A DNA stretch of 64,000 nt from Actinacidiphila alni (GCF_900112845.1 NZ_FONG01000027.1:1-64000); one strand, 5' to 3'; shown: positions 8,361 through 16,800, numbered from the stretch's first letter. Program-made: numbers and translations. The notes: generated by a model from the letters alone, not told the origin.

Positions 8361-8610
8361 TGCTCTCGCCTCCACCGCCCGGCCGAGGGCGCGTGCGCAT
8401 CACAAAGGGCATTGGTCATATACATCGTCAGTATGTCAATCAGCGAGAAAAGCGACCGAACACGCCGCATCGACCGGGGCCGCCTGCCGGAGGGGGCACC
8501 ACCGTAACAACCTTGCCCCGACGTGATTCTTCATGGCGTTGCCGCCGTAGGCAAGGAGTTACTTAACGCCCGCCCACCGCGGGAGCTACTTCCGCCGCCG
8601 TCCGGACGCG

Positions 8611-10440
8611 TCACAGCAGAGGCCCGTCCAGTTCGCCGGTGACGGTTGCGGCGAGAAAGAGATCGTGCACAGCGTTCACCTGGTTGGTGCCGTCGCTGGA
8701 GCCCGACCGCTGGATAAGCGGGCGCTTGAGTGCGGCCTCGATCTCCCGGAGCCGCTTTCGTACGGTTTTCGGATGCAGATGGAGATCTTCGGCGGTGCGA
8801 TGAGTTGATTGGCCTGCGGTGAGCCAGGCCACGGCGAACTCATGAAGGTCCTCGCCAAGTCGGCCGAACAGACCGTGGGCCCAGATGCGGGCCTCGTCGG
8901 TCGCGAGGAGATCAGCAAGGGTGGTCGGCACCGAACTCACCGGTGCCCGCAGCCGGAGCCGGTCCACGCGCAGGGCGATGTCGAGGCGGATTCGGTCCGC
9001 CTGGCTGCTCCAGTCGAGCCCGACGGCGCCGGCGGTGGCCTCGGCCCGGGACCGGATCGTGGTGCGGTCGGCCCCCAACTTCCGTGCCGCCGCTACGATG
9101 CCCACGGCCAGAGCCACTCGCGTGGTTTCCAACCATGTCCCGCGCCGGCCGGGCTCCCACTCCGCCAGCGGCCTCAGCAGAGCCCCGGACCACTGGTGCG
9201 CCGGCGCACTCGGCAGCGCGGAGGCGAGGTTCGCGGCCGGGTCGTACGCCGCCCACCGGTCGGGGAGGTCGGTGGCCATGGTGACGGCCTGCTGAGCCTG
9301 CTCGTACGCCTCCGCCAGGCCATCACCGACCGCGGCGGACCGGCTCGCACCCACGTAGATACCGGGGTGGCTGGCGAGAATGCCCCGCACGGCGGCCCGT
9401 GGCCGTTCGGCGTCGTCGGCGACGACCACAATGTGCCGCTCGTCGTCGGGACTGGGAACCACCAGCGCGTCGGCGCCCAGACGCTGATGGAGCGCCGCGG
9501 CCAGCACCTTGCGCCGCGGAGACCGCACGCTGACGACCAGCACCTGGGCACGTGCGCCGTTGAAAAGGGCGGCGCCCAGGTGAAGGGCGGCCGCGGCCCG
9601 CCGCGCGGGAGCAATCTGCCCGTCCAGAAGCATCTGAACGATGCTGGACCGGACCGGTGCGCGTTCTGCCTCGGCGCTCGACCGGCGGCCGAGCCAGCTC
9701 GTCAGCAGTCTTTCGGTCTGCGAGACGGCCTCGCTCACCGGGGACGGCCAGCCTCCTCGTCGCGCTACGACCAGGACGCTCCTCGGGGGCTCAGGCGCGA
9801 GCCCGTACAGACGCACCGACCAGTCGTCCACCGTGTCGTACGCGTCGGTGAACGCCGATCCCTCCGCGACCGCCTCCAGGCGGCTGCCGGGCACCTCCTC
9901 CTGCCCCACCGGTCCGGACGGAGTCTGATACGGCATCACCAGGATCGCCTGCCCGCCGATCTCAGACGCCAGCCACTGCAGGAGCGGCGCCGCCGACTCC
10001 GCACCGGTCAGCTCCTGCGAAAAGCGCAGCAGGAGGGTGCTGCGTTCTGCAGCTGCCGCCTGCTCGGCGAATCTCAGTTCGGCCACTGCGCCCGCCAGGA
10101 ATGCCACCGACAGCTCGCGGGCCACAACGACCGGCAAGCGGCGTGCCCTGGCGGCAGCAAGAAGAGCGGTCGGCGCGCGCTCGTCCGTCACGATCCCCGC
10201 AGCACCCGCCGTTGCCACCGCATCGACGAGCGACACGGCCTGCCCAGGATTCACCGGCTCGACCACGGCGAGCATGTCCCGCCACCCCTCACGGCGGGCC
10301 GGAATTCCGTTGGCCGGCCAGACGCCGACCACTGCCCGGCTGCCGCCCTCCGGACGGAGGAGCCTGAGCCGTTCGGGCCACGCGGCCACCAACCCGCTGA
10401 GATCGAGCACGTCCCCCTGGAACCTCCTGGCAGCCCGCAT
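8611..10440 (-). CDS. PucR-family transcriptional regulator
   Basis: A 609-residue protein. The C-terminal HTH reads STHRTAEDLHLHPKTVRKRL followed by REIEAAL, the PucR/CdaR HTH_30 signature. The N-terminal part (VSLVDAVATAGAAGIVTDER, RLPVVVARELSVAFLAGAVA) matches the PucR ligand-binding domain, and the centre is a GGDEF-like linker region. Family members control purine catabolism or uptake genes; the ligand here is unknown. The start at ATG 10440 is not preceded by a strong ribosome site. A GTG at 10410 downstream of AGGAGG is an alternative. Confidence 0.8.
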   Translation of the reverse strand: MRAARRFQGDVLDLSGLVAAWPERLRLLRPEGGSRAVVGVWPANGIPARREGWRDMLAVVEPVNPGQAVSLVDAVATAGAAGIVTDERAPTALLAAARARRLPVVVARELSVAFLAGAVAELRFAEQAAAAERSTLLLRFSQELTGAESAAPLLQWLASEIGGQAILVMPYQTPSGPVGQEEVPGSRLEAVAEGSAFTDAYDTVDDWSVRLYGLAPEPPRSVLVVARRGGWPSPVSEAVSQTERLLTSWLGRRSSAEAERAPVRSSIVQMLLDGQIAPARRAAAALHLGAALFNGARAQVLVVSVRSPRRKVLAAALHQRLGADALVVPSPDDERHIVVVADDAERPRAAVRGILASHPGIYVGASRSAAVGDGLAEAYEQAQQAVTMATDLPDRWAAYDPAANLASALPSAPAHQWSGALLRPLAEWEPGRRGTWLETTRVALAVGIVAAARKLGADRTTIRSRAEATAGAVGLDWSSQADRIRLDIALRVDRLRLRAPVSSVPTTLADLLATDEARIWAHGLFGRLGEDLHEFAVAWLTAGQSTHRTAEDLHLHPKTVRKRLREIEAALKRPLIQRSGSSDGTNQVNAVHDLFLAATVTGELDGPLL

Positions 10441-10756
10441 CTGGCCGGTTTACGCCCCTGACCGCCACTCCGGGGCGCCACCCTCAGTCACGGGAGCCGC
10501 TCAGCGGCCGACCGGGACCTCATCTGTTTGAACCGTATGCGACTCCGACCGCGTGCGACGGGGCACAAGCGATGAGGTGTGCTCTGTCACACGCGCACAT
10601 TGGCCGAATATCCGCGTTCGTGCCCCACGTATCGGTCCTGCCTCAGCGTCAGTGCCCTTGGACGGGTGATACGCCGCCCATAACGTCAGATCCGGACACA
10701 AGATCCGGTCGCGGCGCCGCGAAGCGCCGCATCATCTTCGGCCGGAACAAGGAGAG
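10441..10756. other. 316-bp divergent intergenic region
   Basis: No gene is apparent. A possible plus-strand promoter (TTGGAC at 10658, 17-nt spacer, TAACGT at 10681-10686) is followed by two direct copies of AGATCCGG and a GCGGCG/CGCCGC hairpin before the next gene. Only the spacing and the -10 box support the promoter. Confidence 0.35.
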
Positions 10757-10975
10757 ATGATGACGGGGCGGACGGGAAGCGAGCAGTCGGCGCAGACACG
10801 CGCAGCGGACGGAGACGTCCCGCAGGCTCCCGCGCCGCCGACGGCGGCGCGGGACGACGACGCGGACCCACTCCTCGACGCCGCGTGCCGCCTCCTGCCC
10901 GCACTCGACCCGGACCTGGTGGCGCGGGCACTGGAACTCGGCCGCTACCGGCCGGAACAGCGGGCACGAGACTGA
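10757..10975 (+). CDS. Small hypothetical acidic protein (72 aa)
   Basis: The ATG is preceded by AAGGAGAG at ideal spacing, which is the main evidence for expression. The product is Ala/Asp/Pro-rich, with a disordered first half and a helical end (LLDAACRLLPALDPDLVARALELGRYR). It does not resemble a family I can name and may be a regulatory partner peptide. It is followed by 273 bp with no gene before the first hairpin-led cargo gene. Confidence 0.55.
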   Translation: MMTGRTGSEQSAQTRAADGDVPQAPAPPTAARDDDADPLLDAACRLLPALDPDLVARALELGRYRPEQRARD

Positions 10976-11153
10976 CGCCTCTGTGTGCCGGGCCCCGCCC
11001 GGTCGCGGCCCAGGACGGGCCGAGGCGGTCTCGGCACGTGGACGCCCGGCGGTCGCCCGGCAGTCGATCCGTTTTCCCCGCACGCCCCCGTACGAGGGAG
11101 TCGCCGCACGCCGGCGGCACCCGCGGAACCTGATGTCCCGATGACGAATCATG

Positions 11154-11183
11154 TTGACCCACCGCACTCTGAATCGATAGATT
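11154..11183 (+). promoter_or_regulatory. Promoter A1: TTGACC-N18-TAGATT
   Basis: A vegetative-type -35 (11154-11159) and -10 (11178-11183) with an 18-nt spacer. Just downstream is the palindrome ACATATGT. The same -10 box and downstream sequence recur at promoter A2 with the same spacing (12 identical bases from the -10 into the leader), so the element is duplicated. Transcription would begin near 11190, about 60 nt before the ATG. Confidence 0.7.
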
Positions 11184-11197
11184 TACATATGTCATTC

Positions 11198-11218
11198 CGG
11201 GGTCAGGGCAAGGCCCCG
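11198..11218 (+). promoter_or_regulatory. Leader hairpin, family A copy 1 (loop CAGGGCAAG)
   Basis: Stem CGGGGT/GCCCCG closes the loop CAGGGCAAG (11204-11212) and is followed by GATCCACCAC. Identical loop and tail recur at A2 and A3, while the stem changes with pairing preserved. The hairpin is 30 nt upstream of the ATG. Confidence 0.7.
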
Positions 11219-11248
11219 CAGATCCACCACGTCAAGGGAGACCAACCG

Positions 11249-12115
11249 ATGGCCGTTACCGTCAACCTCGCCGATGTCGGCGCCCGCGTGCGCTCCAACG
11301 GACTCGACGCGCACGTGTTCGCCGACCAGTTGTTCGTCAGCCTGCCGTGCAGCCGCGAGCAGCTCGTCCTCTCCCCCGGCCGCAGCGTCAAGTCGCCCCG
11401 GCTTTTCTGGCAGCAGCGCACCGACATCGGCGCCGCCACCGGGAAGTCCGGTCACCTGCCGTGGCCTGCGGCGGGCGACATCGACATGCTCGTGCAGTTC
11501 GTCTTGCGCCATGCGTACTCGACCAGTGAGTACGGGCCGCAGTACCGGCCTGTCCTGGATGCGCTCCACCGGCACGGCCTGACCGGACAGCTCTGCCCCG
11601 CTCAGGGCGGCGGCTACTACATCAAGGTCCCGCTCCACGCGGACGGGTTTCTCCTGGTCGGGTCGCCCGATGCCCTGCCCCCGCGATTGGACCAGGTCAC
11701 CGGCTGGCGGACTGAGCATTTCGTGGACGACACTTCCGTCACGGTCGTGTACGACTCCGTTCCCGACGGCCCGGACGTCGAGCGGCCGAGGACCGGGGGC
11801 GCCGACGTGAACCGGCTCGCAGCCAGCCTCGCGCGGTACGTCCGGGAACTCATGGTGCGCTACGACGGCACAAGCCCGCTTCACGCCGCCATCCCCGGCG
11901 AGAGTGGGCACGACACGCTCGGCTGGCTGTTCGAGGAACTCGCGGCCCTGCCCCCCGTCTTCGCCTCGGCCTCCAGCGACGGCACGGCGGTCATCACGAT
12001 CGCCGCGCCCGACGGCAGCGACGCCACCACCGTGACGCTGCCGACCGCATCGGTGAACCGCATGAACCACCTGCTGCTGGCCGAGATCGCCGCGCACCAC
12101 GCTCTCGTCAGGTAG
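11249..12115 (+). CDS. Cargo protein of unknown function (288 aa), hairpin-led
   Basis: The ATG at 11249 has AAGGGAGA 7 nt upstream and lies downstream of promoter A1 and hairpin A1. Longer in-frame extensions to 10985 would pass through the promoter and hairpin and are rejected. The protein is soluble and beta-rich in the middle, ending in a helical segment (RMNHLLLAEIAAHHALVR). Its last 40 residues resemble the central part of the protein at 13857, hinting at a shared module. It does not match a family I recognise. Terminated by the strong hairpin at 12167-12213. Confidence 0.7.
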   Translation: MAVTVNLADVGARVRSNGLDAHVFADQLFVSLPCSREQLVLSPGRSVKSPRLFWQQRTDIGAATGKSGHLPWPAAGDIDMLVQFVLRHAYSTSEYGPQYRPVLDALHRHGLTGQLCPAQGGGYYIKVPLHADGFLLVGSPDALPPRLDQVTGWRTEHFVDDTSVTVVYDSVPDGPDVERPRTGGADVNRLAASLARYVRELMVRYDGTSPLHAAIPGESGHDTLGWLFEELAALPPVFASASSDGTAVITIAAPDGSDATTVTLPTASVNRMNHLLLAEIAAHHALVR

Positions 12116-12166
12116 CTCCAGAAAATTGCCGGGCCCACGAGAAGGCGGGCCGGGCGCTCCTCGTCG

Positions 12167-12213
12167 ACGCGTGCGGCCGGGCGCAACCGCAAGGTGCGCC
12201 CGGCCGCACGCGT
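12167..12213 (+). terminator. 19-bp-stem terminator hairpin
   Basis: Perfect arms at 12167-12185 and 12195-12213 around a 9-nt loop, 52 nt past the stop of the 288-aa cargo gene. No U-tract. Confidence 0.7.
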
Positions 12214-12229
12214 GGGCGGGGCCGACGGT

Positions 12230-12246
12230 ACGAACCAAAGGTTCGT
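12230..12246. promoter_or_regulatory. Inverted repeat ACGAACC-AAA-GGTTCGT
   Basis: Perfect 7-bp arms 130 bp upstream of the HTH gene at 12375. A possible operator for that HTH protein, or a small hairpin following the terminator. Confidence 0.35.
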
Positions 12247-12374
12247 GCCGGCACGGCCGGAGCCTGCCGACTCGGGCAAACCGCCGGCCCCTGATCCACC
12301 ACGGGCGAAGGCCGGCCGGAAGGCCGTACATCACTGTGGTAAACGGGAGTCTACGGGGAACGGCTGGAGGCATC

Positions 12375-12890
12375 ATGACCACGACGCGCGCACAGTTCGA
12401 GCAGCGCCTTGCAGAGTTGACCGACCCATGGCTGACCAGGAGACAGGTGGAATATCTCGCCGGGGCGTCACGGAGCGCCGTGGTGAAATGGCTGGCAGCC
12501 GATCCCATCCCGGCGGAAAAAACCCGTACCGGCCCGCGACGCGTACAGCTCATCGACCGGGACACCGCCGCCACATGGACGCGCGCCAAGCTCTTTCCGG
12601 AGGACGAGGACCTCGGCCGCCAACCGGGCCCGCGCCTGGCGGCCGAGGTCCAACGGCTCAGCTACACAGCGGGCGAACGGTGGAGGTGGACGGATATCGC
12701 GCGGATGCGGGGTGTCACACCGGGAGCGATCAGCAATCTCGGACGATCGTACGCCGACCACGCCGTAAATCCTTTTCCACCGGCTGGCCCAGACAATAGA
12801 CGCGACGCACAAGCGGTCAGCGACTGGTTCCACTGGTACGACTCTTCACGCCCCGGCTACGCAAAGCGCGGCGCCGCAGCGGAATCCTAG
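12375..12890 (+). CDS. Two-HTH DNA-binding protein, AlpA/MerR-like
   Basis: 171 residues from an ATG with GGAGG about 4 nt upstream. The first HTH is DPWLTRRQVEYLAGASRSAV followed by VKWLAADPIP and a wing-like RTGPRRVQLIDRDTAATW. A second HTH reads RWTDIARMRGVTPGAISNLG. The same two-HTH layout is seen in the 204-aa protein at 16801, so these are likely distant paralogues. Probably an excisionase-like or transcriptional regulator of the cargo zone; target unknown. Confidence 0.6.
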   Translation: MTTTRAQFEQRLAELTDPWLTRRQVEYLAGASRSAVVKWLAADPIPAEKTRTGPRRVQLIDRDTAATWTRAKLFPEDEDLGRQPGPRLAAEVQRLSYTAGERWRWTDIARMRGVTPGAISNLGRSYADHAVNPFPPAGPDNRRDAQAVSDWFHWYDSSRPGYAKRGAAAES

Positions 12891-13215
12891 GAGATCCCCG
12901 CCGGAAATGACCTGCGAGTCCGTTCTCCGACTCTGGGGGTTTCCCTTCCCGGCCATCGATTATGGGGGGCCGCGGTGGCCTCCGCGCAAGGTCGGCCAGC
13001 GGGTTTTTTCTCCGCTCCTCCGTCGCTGCGAAAATACCCGCCACCCTCCCCTGCACTCCGCCCAGCGGCCCCCCACCATCTCTTTTGCCGGGAAGGGGCC
13101 GGGGCATCCTCTCCGGCCACGCTCAGCACTCGCCAGGCACCGCTGCCGTCTGCGGACCGGCGGGGCGGACCAACGCCACGTTTGGCAGAAACCCGAGGCC
13201 AGGGCCACATGTCCG
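12891..13215 (+). other. 325-bp non-coding stretch before promoter A2
   Basis: No gene is supported. A GCGGG-T6 tract near 13000-13010 could be part of an intrinsic terminator for the HTH gene, but its stem is imperfect. Confidence 0.35.
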
Positions 13216-13245
13216 TTGACACCACCCCACCAGGATCGATAGATT
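13216..13245 (+). promoter_or_regulatory. Promoter A2: TTGACA-N18-TAGATT
   Basis: The -35 is at 13216-13221 and the -10 at 13240-13245, with the same 18-nt spacer, -10 and downstream ACATATGTC as A1. Surrounding sequence differs, so the promoter itself is the conserved unit. It would drive the 125-aa gene and probably the 424-aa gene behind it. Confidence 0.7.
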
Positions 13246-13259
13246 TACATATGTCGGAA

Positions 13260-13278
13260 GGGGTCAGGGCAAGACCCC
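13260..13278 (+). promoter_or_regulatory. Leader hairpin, family A copy 2
   Basis: Stem GGGGT/ACCCC around CAGGGCAAG (13265-13273), followed by GGATCCACCACC. The T-A closing pair replaces the T-G of copy 1. The hairpin is 46 nt before the GTG start. The tail CCACC could also pair with GGTGG just upstream of the ribosome site. Confidence 0.7.
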
Positions 13279-13324
13279 GAGGATCCACCACCCGCCGACC
13301 GACTGTCGGTGGAATCGAGGCGCC

Positions 13325-13702
13325 GTGTATCTGGTGGCAGTTCGAGAATACAAGAAGACGAAAAGCAAGAGCGCTATCCACCCCTACCGCTGCGTGTCCC
13401 ACAAGGCATATTCCACATACGACGAATCGCAGATATCCGTCCACGCCATCGACATTCTGCGGGAGGCCGGGCCGGGCGCCCGGTACTCGGGAATGGAAGA
13501 ATTCGACTCCGCACACGCGTTCTGGAACGAACCCCACGAGTGCCCCGAGGACGGTCCGTCCGAAGAGTGCGAAGAGCTGGGACTGGAAGCCTGCCGCGAA
13601 TGGGTGGAGAAGAGCGCGACCCAGATTCCCGCCGGCGGGCACCTGGATCTCCACCTCGGATTGCCGCAGTCGTTCACCGAATTCGTGATCCGCCGAGTCT
13701 GA
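13325..13702 (+). CDS. Small acidic cargo protein (125 aa)
   Basis: The GTG start has GAGG about 6 nt upstream. The protein is acidic (PHECPEDGPSEECEELGLEA), with several cysteines and a conserved-looking end (GGHLDLHLGLPQSFTEFVIR). It is unrecognised. Its codons are less GC-biased than neighbours in the first third, suggesting acquired DNA. It is followed after 154 nt, which contain hairpin A3, by the 424-aa gene, probably on the same transcript. Confidence 0.55.
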   Translation: MYLVAVREYKKTKSKSAIHPYRCVSHKAYSTYDESQISVHAIDILREAGPGARYSGMEEFDSAHAFWNEPHECPEDGPSEECEELGLEACREWVEKSATQIPAGGHLDLHLGLPQSFTEFVIRRV

Positions 13703-13806
13703 GATGCGGCCGAAACCCCTCCACGAGGGGTCGTCCCGGGGTGGCGCCCGGGGCCTGACGATGGCTGCCACGCATCTCGATCGGACCCGCCAATCGCAGT
13801 CCGCCG

Positions 13807-13825
13807 CGGGGCAGGGCAAGCCCCG
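13807..13825 (+). promoter_or_regulatory. Leader hairpin, family A copy 3
   Basis: Stem CGGGG/CCCCG around CAGGGCAAG (13812-13820), then AATCCACCAC. Unlike copies 1 and 2 no TTGAC/TAGATT promoter precedes it, so the hairpin is conserved independently of the promoter. The tail can pair with GTGGA at the start codon of the next gene. Confidence 0.65.
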
Positions 13826-13856
13826 AATCCACCACACAGGAGAGACGGGAAATCAC

Positions 13857-15131
13857 GTGGAATACGGAATGACAGTGGATCTCAATGACACCAGCCAGGT
13901 CGTCACCCTGTTCGACCCGACGACCCAGAAGTTCACCATTCAGCTGTGGACCGACGGCGAGCAGAAGGCGGACCTCAGCAACCCCGACATCGACACCCTG
14001 GTTGCCGCCGTCGGCGACCTTCTGTCCGAGCAGGGGATCACGCCCCTGCCGTCCCGGCCGGAGGCCAAGGTCCGCCGGGCACTGACCGTGGCGAAGGGCG
14101 GGCTCGACGCGGCGGTCGATCTCCTGAACCTCGTCGTGGCGCAGCGCGCGGCTGAGATCCCGTGCACCCTTGCCTGGGCAAGTACCGCGGCGTACCACGC
14201 TGCTCTCGTACGGGACTGCCACACCGGCGACGGAAGCCCGCTCTCGGAGGTGCTGGTATCTGCGGGGCCGCCGAGCGACGGCCCCGGCGCGTGGGACGCG
14301 GGCACCATCACGCTGCACTACGCCAACGGCTCGATCGGCTTCATGGACGCAGAACTCAGCCCTTTCACCGACGAGTTGAGGGATGTCGCAGCGGAGATGG
14401 GAACCGCCGTCACCCCCGGCACCGCGCTGAGCATCAAGGTGAGCGCAGAGCACCTCACCGACTACCAGCCCTCCGATGCCGCCGCGGTCGCTGCCAAGGC
14501 TCTGGGACCCGGCTGGACATGCGGCAGCCAGCCCTACGGAGACTCGTGGCTCCGGCACGCCGACGGGAGTGTCATCGCCATCCACACGGGATCCGCGCGA
14601 GACCTCACGCTGAGCGCGACCGTCGAGGGGGTCTCCACCATCCACCACGAACACAGCCTCGACGCCGCGCTCCTGGAGAACCTGCTTGTCGCGGGCACGG
14701 AGCTGCGCCGACTCGCCGTGCACATGCACCGGCTTCTCGACACCGAGCGGCCCCGTCCCGAGGACCAGGTCCCGCGCGCAGGTCTGCGGTACGAGGTCGT
14801 TGCGACCACCCCTCCCGGGCGGTGGGCGGTCCGGGACAGCGTGGGCACGGCCGCCCTGGGAACGACCTCCGACCAGATGGCGGCGCACATGCTCGCCAAC
14901 GCGATGTCGCTCGCCGCACTCGCGGGCCCGCTGGAGGAACTCTTCTATGAGTTTCACTACCCGGACGGCACGCTCGCCAGCAGCGGACTCCGCCCCCTCA
15001 CCGTCATCCGGCAGTTGCTGACCTACTACACGACCGAAGACGACACCGTCTCCTTCGAGTGGACGCCAGCCACGATCAGCATCCTGTTCGCCGGCGGATC
15101 GGTGGCGGCGTTCCGGCGCCCTACTCCGTGA
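13857..15131 (+). CDS. Cargo protein of unknown function (424 aa), hairpin-led
   Basis: The start is set at GTG 13857, downstream of hairpin A3 and AGGAGAG; ATG 13869 is an equally possible start. The protein has repeated segments of the type HADGSVIAIHTG and FHYPDGTLASSG, alternating with helical stretches, suggesting two to three copies of one small alpha/beta unit. It has no transmembrane segment and matches no family I recognise. It ends at a very strong terminator. Confidence 0.65.
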   Translation: MEYGMTVDLNDTSQVVTLFDPTTQKFTIQLWTDGEQKADLSNPDIDTLVAAVGDLLSEQGITPLPSRPEAKVRRALTVAKGGLDAAVDLLNLVVAQRAAEIPCTLAWASTAAYHAALVRDCHTGDGSPLSEVLVSAGPPSDGPGAWDAGTITLHYANGSIGFMDAELSPFTDELRDVAAEMGTAVTPGTALSIKVSAEHLTDYQPSDAAAVAAKALGPGWTCGSQPYGDSWLRHADGSVIAIHTGSARDLTLSATVEGVSTIHHEHSLDAALLENLLVAGTELRRLAVHMHRLLDTERPRPEDQVPRAGLRYEVVATTPPGRWAVRDSVGTAALGTTSDQMAAHMLANAMSLAALAGPLEELFYEFHYPDGTLASSGLRPLTVIRQLLTYYTTEDDTVSFEWTPATISILFAGGSVAAFRRPTP

Positions 15132-15159
15132 CGCCTAACGACCCGCAGGCCGAGTAGGC

Positions 15160-15197
15160 GTGGCCAGGGTCCGGCCGTTCGGCCGGACCCTGGCCAC
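15160..15197 (+). terminator. 17-bp-stem terminator
   Basis: Perfect arms at 15160-15176 and 15181-15197 with a GTTC loop, 29 nt after the stop of the 424-aa gene. Confidence 0.75.
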
Positions 15198-15288
15198 AGC
15201 CCGAACACGCGAGCCCCAGACTTGCTCCCGCCGGTCCGTTCCAGCGCCCGCCCATTCCAGCTCCGCGCCCCGGATTTGAGGAACAGTT

Positions 15289-16791
15289 GTGACGATCGAC
15301 GAAGACACCACCCGTCCGCGCCGCCGCCCGCTGCGCGATGTCGCTGGCGGGCCGGTGCAGCAGGCCCATCGGGTGGACCGCTGCCGCTCGCACATGGTCG
15401 CCTCGCCGCTGCTGCTCGACGACGGCCAAGCCGTTTCTCGGCTGAGCTTTCCCGTCCAGGGCGAGGCGGCGCGGAGCCTTGCGCGGGCGGAGGCGGCCTG
15501 CGTGCTCGCGCCCCGGTTCGGCGTGCGCGCGCAGCGGCTGCCGTCGACGCGGTGGTCCGCCGTACAGGTCGTCGTCGAGGGCGACCCGGCGCCGGTCGCC
15601 AGGTGTGTGGCGGCTATGCCGCGGATTCTGGACTACGTCGAGGTTCTGGCGTCGGAGGCCGCACGGGCATTCGGCAGATGGTCCCGGCATTCCTGTGAGG
15701 CAGCCCTGGTCACCGCGCTGGGCGCGGTCGAGCTGCACACGCGGGCCAGGGAGTTCCGGGCCGCAGCGTTCGACGTCGCGGCCCGCGTTCTCGCGGGCCC
15801 GTACACAGATTCTTGCGTTGCGGCGCGGACCGAACTTCCCCCGTGGGACCAGGTCGAGGCGATCGCCGGTGGTTACGCGTCGTACGGATGGGTCGATGTC
15901 GCCGACGCGTACGACCCGGCCGAGGTCCAGCAGCTATTGGCCCACGCGATCCCCGCCACCGGCTACGGCGCCCTGGACCACCGCACCGCCAGCCACGACA
16001 CCGCGGGCTTCGAACAACTCGCCCTGCCGATTCCGGACTCCGGCCACCTGCGGTCGTCCGGCACGACGGTGGTCGTCATCCCCTGCTCGGGCGCGAAGCT
16101 CGACCGCCGCGCGACGGCTGGGGAGATCTACACCGGCAGGCTTCACGGGCAGGCCCGCCGTGCCGCAGACGCCCTGACCGCCGGCGGCGGAACAGTCCTG
16201 GTCCTGAGTGCACTGCACGGCTTCCTTTCGCTGACGCGCGAGATCGAGCCCTACGAGCACCGGTGGAACCAGCCGGGATCGGTGACCGCCGTCGAACTGC
16301 TCGCGCAGGCCGCAGCTCTGGGGCTGGCCGACGCCGACGATGTCATCCTCCTCACCCCCAGCGCCTACACCGCGCGCGCCGCGCGCGTCTGGCCGGAGGC
16401 CCGCGCCCCCCTGGCGCACATGGGCATCGGACGGCAGCTCGCCCGCCTGGCCTCACTGCGCGAGCACTCCGGCTCGGTTTTCTGTGTCGAGGGCGGCGGT
16501 GTCTTCGATGCCGCTCCGCAGACTCAGCGGTGGCCCTGCGGCCGTCAGCCGAGTTCCGGCCCGGCGGACACCTGGGCGGGTCCGCCCTTCACGGAGCCGA
16601 CCACTATTCCCGTGTCACAGTCACCGACGCCTTCCGCAGAGACACCCGGACCGACATCGACGCCTGACCTCGGCGGGCGGCCCGGCGGCGGCTGGTGGTT
16701 CGGAATCGCCGCCGGGCCATGTGTCCAGCCACCGTGGCCCTCAACGAACCAAACCGGACGGCATCATCGTAGTGACGCCTCAGCCGAGTAG
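15289..16791 (+). CDS. DUF6884 protein, apparently frameshifted near its 3' end
   Basis: GTG start with GAGG 7 nt upstream. The first 250 residues are an unrecognised helical domain. Residues about 258-400 (TTVVVIPCSGAKLDRRATAG, LVLSALHGFLSLTREIEPYE, SAYTARAARVWPEARAPLAH) are a DUF6884 domain, a YaaA-like fold of unknown activity common on actinobacterial plasmids and phages. After about 16,510 the third-position GC bias moves to the -1 frame, which reads a natural-looking tail ending GADHYSRVTVTDAFRRDTRT before a TGA at 16665-16667, just ahead of the terminator. The open frame to 16791 runs through that terminator and is probably not the native end. Confidence 0.65.
   Translation: MTIDEDTTRPRRRPLRDVAGGPVQQAHRVDRCRSHMVASPLLLDDGQAVSRLSFPVQGEAARSLARAEAACVLAPRFGVRAQRLPSTRWSAVQVVVEGDPAPVARCVAAMPRILDYVEVLASEAARAFGRWSRHSCEAALVTALGAVELHTRAREFRAAAFDVAARVLAGPYTDSCVAARTELPPWDQVEAIAGGYASYGWVDVADAYDPAEVQQLLAHAIPATGYGALDHRTASHDTAGFEQLALPIPDSGHLRSSGTTVVVIPCSGAKLDRRATAGEIYTGRLHGQARRAADALTAGGGTVLVLSALHGFLSLTREIEPYEHRWNQPGSVTAVELLAQAAALGLADADDVILLTPSAYTARAARVWPEARAPLAHMGIGRQLARLASLREHSGSVFCVEGGGVFDAAPQTQRWPCGRQPSSGPADTWAGPPFTEPTTIPVSQSPTPSAETPGPTSTPDLGGRPGGGWWFGIAAGPCVQPPWPSTNQTGRHHRSDASAE
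16679..16718 (+). terminator. 12-bp-stem terminator hairpin
   Basis: Arms at 16679-16690 and 16707-16718 around a 16-nt loop that ends CGGAAT, reminiscent of the family C loop. It lies 11 nt past the -1-frame stop at 16667, supporting that as the true gene end. Confidence 0.6.
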
Positions 16792-16800
16792 GAGCATCTC

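Noticed and set aside
12290-12305. GATCCACCAC near 12293 as a fourth family A element
   Set aside because: The tail motif is present but the CAGGGCAAG loop and G-rich stem are missing.
16668-16791. Frame-1 extension of the DUF6884 protein as native sequence
   Set aside because: Third-position bias is lost and the segment runs through a terminator hairpin; retained in the CDS coordinates only because the frame is open.
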